In this document: piece after piece, positions 1 through 8,196 of the stretch
Numbering within the stretch: the first letter of the stretch is position 1
Layout of the letters: each line of letters starts with the position of its first letter
DNA from: Trichloromonas sp034006665
Lineage (GTDB): Bacteria > Desulfobacterota > Desulfuromonadia > Desulfuromonadales > Trichloromonadaceae
Direction of reading: 5' to 3'
DNA: 64,000 nt
Assembly: GCF_034006665.1 (NCBI RefSeq)
Contig: NZ_JAVESI010000008.1
Coordinates: 30,485-94,484, forward strand
Position numbers and translations under genes: made by a program
The notes under the pieces: model-generated
The model's input: the letters and a program-made list of their open reading frames with translations, nothing else
Told to the model about the DNA's origin: nothing
The model's database searches: none

Positions 1-1
1 C

Positions 2-1735
2 CTCGGCGAGTTCAATTCGGGACTCTATCCCGAATCGGTCTCGGACAAGAACGCCGCCGAGAACATTACCATGGTCCTCTATCCCAACGACTCCAGCGAA
101 AACGGCAAGGAACTGCGCCTGCGCCAGCAGTACTTCCTCGCTTCGGCCAGCTTGCAGGATGTGCTGCAGCGCTGGACCGGACAGAAGGGGGAGGATTTCA
201 CCGACTTCGCGACCAAGAACTGCTTTCAGCTCAACGACACCCATCCGAGTTGCGCCGTCCCTGAACTGATGCGCCTGCTCATGGATGTGCACGGGCTCGG
301 CTGGGACGAAGCCTGGTCGATCACCAGTCAGACCATGGCCTACACCAATCACACCCTCCTTCCCGAGGCCCTGGAACGCTGGCCGGTGTCCCTCTTCAAG
401 GGCCTGTTGCCGCGTCTGCTCGACATCATCTACGAAATCAACGCCCGTTTTCTGGTGGAAGTCTCCCGGCGCTGGCCGGGGGACCACGAGCGCCAGCGGC
501 GTATGTCGCTCATCGAGGAGGGCCCCCAGCCCCAGGTACGCATGGCCTATCTCGCCATCGTCGGCAGCTTCTCGGTGAACGGCGTCGCCGAACTTCATTC
601 GCGTCTGCTGCAGCAGGGGCTGTTCAGCGATTTCTACGATCTCTGGCCGAAGAAGTTCAACAACAAGACCAACGGCGTCACCCCCCGGCGCTGGCTGGCC
701 TGGTGCAATCCCGAGCTGTCCCAGTTGATCACCGAAACCCTCGGCGACAATGCCTGGGTCACCGATCTGCAACTTCTTTCCCGACTGGTTTTTTTCGTCG
801 ACGATCCCGCTTTCCGCGCCCGCTGGCGGCAGGTCAAGCAGGATAACAAGGCGCGCCTGGCGAAACTGGTGCAAACCCGCTGCGGCGTCGAATTCAGAAC
901 CGAGGCGCTCTTCGACGTGCAGGTCAAACGCATTCACGAATACAAGCGGCAGCTCCTCAACGTCCTTCACGTCATCCATCTCTACGACCGCCTCAAGCGC
1001 GGCGACGACGACAACTGGACGCCCCGCTGCGTGCTCATCGGCGGCAAGGCCGCGCCCGGCTACTTTCTCGCCAAGCGCATCATCAAGCTGATCAACAACG
1101 TCGCCGAGGTAGTCAACAACGACCCGGATGTGGGGGACCGGCTCAAGGTGGCTTTCATCCCCAACTACGGCGTATCGCTGATGGAGATCATCGCCCCCGG
1201 CACCGATCTTTCGGAGCAGATTTCCACGGCGGGGAAAGAAGCTTCGGGCACCGGCAACATGAAGTTCATGATGAACGGGGCGTTGACCATCGGCACCCTC
1301 GATGGCGCCAACATTGAGATTCGCGAGGAGGTTGGGAATGAGAATTTCTTCCTCTTCGGCCTCACCGCCGAGGAGGTGGAGGCGCTGCGCGGCCATTACG
1401 ATCCCCACGCCATCATCGCGGCCGACGAGGATCTGGCCCGGGTCATGCGCCTGCTGGAGAGCGGGCATTTCAACCAGTTTGAGCCGGAGATTTTCGATCC
1501 CCTGGTGCAGGCGATCCGCAACCCTCATGATCCCTGGCTGGTGGCTGCCGACTTTCGTAGCTACGTGGATGCCCAGCAGCAGGTCGATATCGCCTATCGG
1601 GATCAGGAAAACTGGGTCCGGATGAGCATTCTCAATACGGCGTGCAGCGGCAAGTTTTCCACCGACCGGACCATGCAGGATTACAATCGCGACATCTGGC
1701 ACCTGGAGCCGACACCGCCGGTGCCTGTGGTGTGA
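2..1735 (+). CDS. glgP: Glycogen/alpha-glucan phosphorylase, C-terminal part (5' end outside window)
   Basis: Phosphorolyses alpha-1,4-glucan chains to glucose-1-phosphate in the cytoplasm. The frame is open from the first bases of the window, so the gene starts upstream. 577 residues are visible, about the C-terminal 70% of a typical enzyme of roughly 830 residues. The PLP-binding block GTGNMKFMMNG is present, with the Schiff-base lysine codon at 1262-1264. RIHEYKRQ and GGKAAPGY blocks, also typical of the family, are intact. The gene runs into a bidirectional terminator facing the convergent aminotransferase gene. No frameshift is visible. Identification is firm; whether glycogen or maltodextrin is preferred cannot be told. 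Confidence 0.96.
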   Translation, partial: LGEFNSGLYPESVSDKNAAENITMVLYPNDSSENGKELRLRQQYFLASASLQDVLQRWTGQKGEDFTDFATKNCFQLNDTHPSCAVPELMRLLMDVHGLGWDEAWSITSQTMAYTNHTLLPEALERWPVSLFKGLLPRLLDIIYEINARFLVEVSRRWPGDHERQRRMSLIEEGPQPQVRMAYLAIVGSFSVNGVAELHSRLLQQGLFSDFYDLWPKKFNNKTNGVTPRRWLAWCNPELSQLITETLGDNAWVTDLQLLSRLVFFVDDPAFRARWRQVKQDNKARLAKLVQTRCGVEFRTEALFDVQVKRIHEYKRQLLNVLHVIHLYDRLKRGDDDNWTPRCVLIGGKAAPGYFLAKRIIKLINNVAEVVNNDPDVGDRLKVAFIPNYGVSLMEIIAPGTDLSEQISTAGKEASGTGNMKFMMNGALTIGTLDGANIEIREEVGNENFFLFGLTAEEVEALRGHYDPHAIIAADEDLARVMRLLESGHFNQFEPEIFDPLVQAIRNPHDPWLVAADFRSYVDAQQQVDIAYRDQENWVRMSILNTACSGKFSTDRTMQDYNRDIWHLEPTPPVPVV

Positions 1736-1773
1736 CCGGCTTGCCTGGTTGCGGCACCCGACGCAAAAACAAC

Positions 1774-1812
1774 AGGGCCGCCCCGGATGGGAGCGGCCCT
1801 GAATGTTTTTTG
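1774..1812. terminator. Intrinsic terminator between convergent genes
   Basis: Perfect 8-bp stem AGGGCCGC / GCGGCCCT (1774-1781 with 1793-1800), followed on the plus strand by a T-rich stretch. It lies between the stop of glgP and the stop of the convergent aminotransferase gene, so it may serve both. Confidence 0.8.
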
Positions 1813-1829
1813 GGGGAGGCAGGGATCGA

Positions 1830-2906
1830 TCAGGCGCGCACCTGGGGCAGAAGTTCTTCAAGCAGACGGAAGAGTTCGTCGAGGTCGGCCTGGGTCATAT
1901 CGGCCATGTGCGGAATGCGGAAGGTCTGGTTCTTGATCTTGCCGTAGCCGTTGTCGATGGCGTAACCGCGTTCGCCGGCCAGTTTCTTGAGCTTTTCCAG
2001 GTCGGTACGGCCGTCGTTGGTGCCGGCGGTGAGGGTCAGGCTGCGGTAGTCCGCAGCGGCGAAGAGGCCGAAACCTTGATCGAGCACCCATTGGCGGGTC
2101 GCCTCGGCCATCTTCCGGTGGCGCGCGTAACGGTTCTCCAGCCCTTCGGCAAAGAACTTGCGCAGCTGATGGGCGAGGGCGTAGATCAGGCTCAGGGCCG
2201 GGGTGCTCGGGGTGTTGTCCTTCAGGTCGTTGGTGGCGAACTCCGCAAAGTCGAAATAGTAGCCGCGATTGGGAATGGTTTTGGCTTTTTCCAGCGCTTT
2301 TGGCGAGACGGCGAAGACCGCCAGTCCCGGCGGCAGGCCGAAAGCCTTCTGCACCCCGGCCAGGCAGACGTCGGTGCCAAGGGCCCCGACGTTGATTTTC
2401 ACCGCACTCATGGAGGAGACGGTGTCGACGATGAAGGAGACCTCGGGATATTTCTTCATGACCTCGGCGATCTCTTCCAGAGGGGAGAGGACGCCGGTGG
2501 AGGTTTCGTTGTGGACCATGGTCATGGCGTCGTACTTGCCGGTGGCGAGGGCGTTGTCGACCATCTCCGGGGTTACCGGGCGGCCCCACTCGGCGGCGAA
2601 GAGATCCGCTTCCAGACCGCAACGGCGGGTGACGTCGTGCCACTTGGTGCTGAAGGCGCCGTTGCCGAAGTTGGCACAGCGTTTACCGACCAGGTTGCGT
2701 ACCGCTCCTTCCATGACCCCGAAGGCGCTGGAGGTGGAGAGAAAGACGGGATTGTCCGTATTGAGCAGCCGCTTCAGGCCGGTCGTCACTTCGTGCTGGA
2801 GGGTTGCATAGTCCTTGCTGCGGTGGCCGATCATCGGCGCGCACATGGCCTGGTAGACGTCGGCGGCAACCTGAACCGGGCCGGGGATGTAAAGTTTTTT
2901 GTCCAT
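1830..2906 (-). CDS. Class V aminotransferase (alanine/serine-glyoxylate or phosphoserine-type)
   Basis: PLP-dependent fold-type I transaminase of 358 residues. The family includes serine/alanine-glyoxylate aminotransferases and enzymes recruited as phosphoserine aminotransferases. DTVSS near residue 161 supplies the PLP-nitrogen aspartate, and GVQKAFG holds the Schiff-base lysine at about residue 187. The start at 2906 is chosen because GAGGAG lies just upstream and MDKKLYIPGPV begins the conserved N-terminal substrate-site region; longer in-frame starts fall inside the leader. The gene sits behind a ZTP riboswitch and terminator, which ties it to one-carbon, glycine/serine or purine metabolism. 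Exact substrates are uncertain: glyoxylate/serine and phosphohydroxypyruvate are both reasonable. Confidence 0.88.
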   Translation of the reverse strand: MDKKLYIPGPVQVAADVYQAMCAPMIGHRSKDYATLQHEVTTGLKRLLNTDNPVFLSTSSAFGVMEGAVRNLVGKRCANFGNGAFSTKWHDVTRRCGLEADLFAAEWGRPVTPEMVDNALATGKYDAMTMVHNETSTGVLSPLEEIAEVMKKYPEVSFIVDTVSSMSAVKINVGALGTDVCLAGVQKAFGLPPGLAVFAVSPKALEKAKTIPNRGYYFDFAEFATNDLKDNTPSTPALSLIYALAHQLRKFFAEGLENRYARHRKMAEATRQWVLDQGFGLFAAADYRSLTLTAGTNDGRTDLEKLKKLAGERGYAIDNGYGKIKNQTFRIPHMADMTQADLDELFRLLEELLPQVRA

Positions 2907-2962
2907 CGCGGGTGAGCTCCTCTGGCAAAAGGCAAAAAATGGATTGATGACTGGCCGGGCCA

Positions 2963-3005
2963 ACAAGAAAACGCCCGGCTCCGTCAATGCGGAAGAGCCC
3001 AGGCG
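2963..3005 (-). terminator. Riboswitch expression-platform terminator
   Basis: On the minus strand CGCCUGG (3005-2999) can pair with CCGGGCG (2978-2972), with an inner short pairing, followed by TTTTCTTGTT. The 5' arm is the same segment that forms the conserved 3' part of the ZTP aptamer. Ligand-bound aptamer and terminator are therefore mutually exclusive, which predicts readthrough when ZTP/ZMP is bound. Confidence 0.75.
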
Positions 3006-3085
3006 TTCGGCTGTCGCGGTCGAAAATCTCCTGCTCCCCGGTGGTTGCCCACCCTACGCCAGTTACAGGCGACCGTTGAATAAGT
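2996..3085 (-). promoter_or_regulatory. ZTP (pfl) riboswitch aptamer
   Basis: Read on the minus strand, the leader shows the hallmarks of the ZTP/ZMP-sensing pfl motif in order: CUGGCG, a short hairpin GGUGG..CCACC running directly into CGGGGAGC, a variable linker, then CCGAACGCCUGGGC. The pairing CUGGCG..CGCC and the CCGGGGAGC and GCCUGGGC blocks are the family signatures. It lies between a good promoter and the aminotransferase start. The family senses the purine intermediate ZMP/ZTP that accumulates when 10-formyl-THF is short, and normally switches genes on. Recognised by eye; a covariance-model search was not run. Confidence 0.87.
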
Positions 3086-3117
3086 TTTCCGCGCCGAAAG
3101 GCTCGGCAAGCCGTGCC

Positions 3118-3146
3118 TGATTAGCATATCCGGGCGGGTCTGTCAA
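3118..3146 (-). promoter_or_regulatory. Sigma-70-type promoter of the riboswitch-aminotransferase transcript
   Basis: Minus strand TTGACA (3146-3141), 17-nt spacer, TAATCA (3123-3118) preceded by TGC, an extended -10 feature. Transcription would start near 3111, just ahead of the riboswitch. Confidence 0.65.
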
Positions 3147-3158
3147 GGGATTCCCTCG

Positions 3159-3187
3159 TTGACTTTCCCCGGTCTGAAGGTTAGGAT
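3159..3187 (+). promoter_or_regulatory. Candidate sigma-70 promoter for the repeat protein
   Basis: TTGACT (3159-3164), 17-nt spacer, TAGGAT (3182-3187). It is divergent from, and within 20 bp of, the promoter of the riboswitch transcript. Confidence 0.5.
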
Positions 3188-3249
3188 GCGAGGGTTTTCA
3201 ATGGTTTCCCCGTCTGTTTGCTCTTGTTCCCGGGAGGATTGCAAAGCGT

Positions 3250-5340
3250 ATGCGGCTGCCGACGAAATTGCTGCTGATGACCCTGGCCGGACTCCTGCTT
3301 ATCCCCTTGTCGGTTCGCGCCGAACTGGTTCTCGGGGCTTGCCCTCAGACGACCTTGCTGCTCAAGTCCGTTTCCCAGGCGCAACGCTTGGCTGCCTATC
3401 TGGAACACCGCCTGGAGGAATCCGTCACCGTGCGCATCTTCTTCGCGGAAAAGGAACTGCGGGCCGCGCTTGTCAGTGGCACGGTGGTCGATCTGGCGGA
3501 GGTGACGGATTCCGGTGCGGTTGCGGAAAAGGGTGTCCGCGTGCTGGTCCGGCCCACGCCGCGGGCGGGGGTCGACGCCACCGGGATTCTGGTCGCGCGC
3601 GCCGATCTGGAGGAGGCCCGTTTCCAGCGTCTGGCCGAAGTGCTTGCCGGCATGGAACAGGATGAGGGAGGACGGGCGCTTCTCTCCGACCTGGGGCTGC
3701 AGACCCTGACCGCCTCCAGCGCGCCGGAAGCCGCTGCCCGCCCGGTGCCCATGCCGGGAGAGCTTCCCGTTTCCGGCGCGGGACAAGCGCTGGTACTCGG
3801 CGTTCTGGAAGCGGATGTCGACGCGGCCGAGGCTTTTGCCGGGGCGTTCGGGCAACGTCTCGGACGGCCGGTGCGGGTTCGATCCTTTCCGTCCGCGGAT
3901 GAACTGCTCCCGTGGGTGGGACGTTACCGCATGATCGATCTGGCCTTCCTGCCCGAGTCCGCCGAGCGGCTGGCGCTCTCGGCCCAGGTTCTGCGTCTTG
4001 CCCGGAGCGCCGATCTGTCTGGATGTAGGGCTCCGGCGGAGAGCCTGCTGGTGGCCCGTTCCGGGCTTTCCTCCCGGCAGCTGAGCAACGTACGTCAGGC
4101 CTTGGCGGGCGGCGAAGTGACCCCGATCTCCGTCCCCGTTGTCTCCCGGCCCGCGATGAAAAAGCCGGCCTCCACGGCGGCACCGGTTTCCCTTCCGCCG
4201 GGGGTGCGGGGGGGACGGACAGCCGGACGGGTTTCTTCCTCCCTGACCTTGGGCAGCGTGCCCGGCGTCCTCTTTCGCGACGAAGGCCAGGCCCGGGAGT
4301 TCGCCCGCCTCCTCGGTTCCCGTCTTGGGGTGCCGGTGAACGTCCGCTCCTTTGCCGACCAGCAGACCCTTCAGCAGTGGCTGTCACGGCATCGGATGAT
4401 CGACATCGGCGTATTCGATGCGACCTTTTTGCGCCGCCAGCCCGCCGGCAGCGCCTTACCCCTGCTCCCCGCCGGGGCCTTCGGTGGGGGAGAAGTCAGT
4501 CTCGTCGCCCGACAGGGTCTTTCTGCCGCCACTCTCCAACGCCTGCGTGACACCTTGAATCAGCTGGTTGACGATCCTGAAGTCAGCCGTCTGCTCGGTG
4601 GTGTTGCTGTTCCGCCGCCTTCCGTCGTTGCCGCTCCGGCGGTTCCGCCACCTTCTCGGGTTGAAGCGCCGGTCCAGGTTCCCAGGCCGCCGGCGGTTAC
4701 CGCCGTACCGCCCGTACCCGTACCGGCACCCCGCTCGGTTCCGGTGCAACCTCCGCCGCCTCCGTCTGCGCCGGTAGCCAAGGTCATGCCTCCCGCGCCG
4801 GTTCCGGAAGGGCCGCCGGTTAAGCCGGAGCCCCCGGCTCCGAAGCCGATACCGGAGTTGACGGTGACGAAGAAGGTCGCTGAACCTGAGCTGCGCCTGA
4901 GTCTTCCCGGTGAGCGGGAGGAGCTCTATCTCGTGCCCATCACCACGGTCATGGTGCCCGATGCCGTGGTCAAGACGATTTTCGACCGCTTTGTCGAGAC
5001 GATGAACGCTGACGGCCTTGATCACGACTACAACTTCGTCATTCTCAAGGACGGATTTGATTCGGTGGACAGCAACTGGCGTCGCGAACACGACTATGTC
5101 ACCGGGGAGGTATCCGGCTATGTGGAGGAGTCGGACTGCTGCTCTACCGACATCCGTGCCAAGTCACGGGTCGCCTTCCCTCGCGCCGGCAGGGAAACCC
5201 CGGCCCTGTGGCACGAGTATCCGGTCAAAACCTTCTTCGATCATGATTATTCGACCATCGACAAGGAGCGGCGCAAACTGGCCGAGCACATCGCCGACGA
5301 ACTGGCCGGCAAGGTCCGCACGGTGCTGACCGGCTCTTGA
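3250..5340 (+). CDS. Secreted protein with three PBP-like repeats, Pro-rich linker and unique C-terminal domain
   Basis: 696 residues; no firm family name. Residues 1-24 form a signal peptide ending SVRA. Three repeats resemble the first lobe of phosphonate (PhnD)-type periplasmic binding proteins: about 26-155, 181-290 and 331-450. Each has a start like LxLGxxP/E, a helix ending in an RLGxPVxVRSF-type strand, and a MIDLAF or MIDIGVF strand (repeats 2 and 3 are closest). Residues 452-536 are Pro/Val-rich. The C-terminal domain (about 545-696) is rich in aromatic and acidic residues, with a CC pair in ESDCCS, and matches nothing I recognise. GGGAGG lies upstream of the ATG. The gene stands alone between the aminotransferase and groES. 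An envelope role is inferred from the signal peptide. Confidence 0.7.
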   Translation: MRLPTKLLLMTLAGLLLIPLSVRAELVLGACPQTTLLLKSVSQAQRLAAYLEHRLEESVTVRIFFAEKELRAALVSGTVVDLAEVTDSGAVAEKGVRVLVRPTPRAGVDATGILVARADLEEARFQRLAEVLAGMEQDEGGRALLSDLGLQTLTASSAPEAAARPVPMPGELPVSGAGQALVLGVLEADVDAAEAFAGAFGQRLGRPVRVRSFPSADELLPWVGRYRMIDLAFLPESAERLALSAQVLRLARSADLSGCRAPAESLLVARSGLSSRQLSNVRQALAGGEVTPISVPVVSRPAMKKPASTAAPVSLPPGVRGGRTAGRVSSSLTLGSVPGVLFRDEGQAREFARLLGSRLGVPVNVRSFADQQTLQQWLSRHRMIDIGVFDATFLRRQPAGSALPLLPAGAFGGGEVSLVARQGLSAATLQRLRDTLNQLVDDPEVSRLLGGVAVPPPSVVAAPAVPPPSRVEAPVQVPRPPAVTAVPPVPVPAPRSVPVQPPPPPSAPVAKVMPPAPVPEGPPVKPEPPAPKPIPELTVTKKVAEPELRLSLPGEREELYLVPITTVMVPDAVVKTIFDRFVETMNADGLDHDYNFVILKDGFDSVDSNWRREHDYVTGEVSGYVEESDCCSTDIRAKSRVAFPRAGRETPALWHEYPVKTFFDHDYSTIDKERRKLAEHIADELAGKVRTVLTGS

Positions 5341-5368
5341 TTCCCCGCTAATTTTTTTCAGATTACCC

Positions 5369-5396
5369 TTGACATTCCCCCTTGCCTGATTATATT
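5369..5396 (+). promoter_or_regulatory. Promoter of groES-groEL
   Basis: TTGACA (5369-5374), 16-nt spacer, TATATT (5391-5396). The CIRCE operator begins about ten bases downstream, over the expected transcription start. Confidence 0.8.
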
Positions 5397-5400
5397 TAGC

Positions 5401-5441
5401 CCTGCTGTTAGCACTCCCTTCCGATGAGTGCTAACAGCAGG
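5401..5441 (+). promoter_or_regulatory. CIRCE operator (HrcA binding site)
   Basis: Exact consensus TTAGCACTC-N9-GAGTGCTAA at 5408-5434. The arms extend perfectly by a further CCTGCTG / CAGCAGG, giving 16-bp arms at 5401-5416 and 5426-5441. HrcA binds CIRCE as DNA; the longer stem would also form a strong hairpin in the 5' end of the mRNA. Its position implies heat-inducible repression of groES-groEL. Confidence 0.95.
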
Positions 5442-5562
5442 ATCCCCCAAGAGGTCCGAGCCGCCGCGGTTTCAACGGTATCAGACGTCTTTTTTATTTT
5501 TCCGCTTTCGATCGGGAACATCCCGAAAACTTTATCCAACAGGTCAGAAAGGAGAGAAAAAC

Positions 5563-5853
5563 ATGAACATCAGACCGCTGCAAGATCGTCTCATCGTCAA
5601 GCGCATCGAAGAGGAAACCAAGACGGCCGGAGGGTTGATCATTCCCGACACCGCCAAGGAAAAGCCGCAGATGGGCGAAGTCGTCGCCGCCGGGAACGGC
5701 AAGAAGACTGATGACGGCAAGGTCCTGCCCTTGGATGTGAAGGTTGGCGACAAGGTCCTCTTCGGCAAGTATGCCGGCACCGAAATCAAGGTCGAAGGGA
5801 AGGAATTCCTGATGATGCGCGAGGACGACATCCTCGGCGTCGTCGAGAAGTAA
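5563..5853 (+). CDS. groES: Co-chaperonin GroES
   Basis: 96-residue heptameric cap of the GroEL folding chamber, cytoplasmic. It begins MNIRPLQDRLIVKR and contains the mobile-loop region EETKTAGGLIIPDTA, then GDKVLFGKYAG and the C-terminal DDILGVVE strand. AAAGGAGAG precedes the ATG by a normal distance. It is 45 bp ahead of groEL, with one CIRCE-controlled promoter serving both. Normal length; no oddities. Confidence 0.98.
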   Translation: MNIRPLQDRLIVKRIEEETKTAGGLIIPDTAKEKPQMGEVVAAGNGKKTDDGKVLPLDVKVGDKVLFGKYAGTEIKVEGKEFLMMREDDILGVVEK

Positions 5854-5898
5854 TTCCCCCCCTATCATTTCAATCACGTGACAAGGAGATAGAGAATA

Positions 5899-7533
<1,635 letters not shown>

Positions 7534-7566
7534 TCTGATCCCCCCAGGCTGTAAGTATCGACAACG

Positions 7567-7612
7567 ACGCCCCCCGTTCCGCTTCCGGAGCGGGGGGCGT
7601 TCGTCATTTTCC
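7567..7612 (+). terminator. Intrinsic terminator of groES-groEL
   Basis: Perfect 10-bp stem ACGCCCCCCG / CGGGGGGCGT (7567-7576 with 7591-7600), extended inside by GC pairs, followed by TCGTCATTTT. Confidence 0.88.
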
Positions 7613-7635
7613 TTCTCTTCGCGCGAGGCCGAACC

Positions 7636-8072
7636 ATGCCCAAGGAACTCAAGCGCTCCGTCTGCCCCTACGATTGCCCCGATGTCTGCGGCTTGCTGGT
7701 GGAGGTGGAAGAGGGCCGCGCGCTTAAGGTTGCCGGTGATCCGGAACATCCCCATACGCGCGGTTTTCTCTGCCCGAAGATGAACCGTTATCAGGAAACC
7801 GTCCATTCGCTGCGCCGCCTGACCACGCCGCCGCGCGTGGATTGCGGGACGAAGCGGAGGTTATGGCTTACAACGAGCTGGGGGAAGTGCGTTTCATTTT
7901 GAGGATAGACAGCGCGGTTCCGGCCGATGTGGTGGTGGTGGCGGCGGGGGTCTGGTGGCGGGAATTCGCGCCGGGCGAGCGCACGGTGAACGCCCTCACC
8001 TCCCAGCGTCTCACCGACCAGGGGGAGGGGAGTACCTTTTACGACAACCGGGTGGAGGTCCGCCCGGCTTGA
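7636..8072 (+). pseudogene. Remnant of a molybdopterin oxidoreductase gene (internal deletion)
   Basis: The first 65 or so codons from 7636 encode a typical N-terminal [4Fe-4S] domain of the molybdopterin oxidoreductase family: CPYDCPDVCG, then GHP-like DPEHPHTRGFLCPKM and RLTTPPR. Soon after (about 7835) the reading switches. Another frame (about 7839-8072) gives a C-terminal molybdopterin-dinucleotide-binding tail, including VVVAAGVWW and NALTSQRLTDQGEGSTFYDNR. The roughly 550-600 residues normally between these parts are missing, and the two frames differ. I read this as an internal deletion leaving a non-functional stub. A short product from 7636 stops at 7902. Confidence 0.8.
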
Positions 8073-8113
8073 GCGCCGGCGGGAAACGACCCCGCGAATT
8101 TCCGGCCCGCGGG

Positions 8114-8142
8114 TTGACATCGACGGCGACCGTGCTTATCTT
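8114..8142 (+). promoter_or_regulatory. Promoter of htpG
   Basis: TTGACA (8114-8119), 17-nt spacer, TATCTT (8137-8142), 55 bp before the htpG start. No CIRCE element is visible here. Confidence 0.7.
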
Positions 8143-8196
8143 GACCGCCGGTTTCGCTCATTCATCCCATTCATTCCCACAGGAGGCAGCGACATA

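Noticed and set aside
1803..2915. Long plus-strand open frame opposite the aminotransferase gene
   Set aside because: Antisense shadow of a high-GC gene. The minus strand gives a complete PLP enzyme with ribosome site and riboswitch leader.
4620..4860. Proline-codon-rich stretch considered as a DNA repeat or CRISPR-like array
   Set aside because: It is the coding sequence of a Pro/Val linker; no regular repeat-spacer period.
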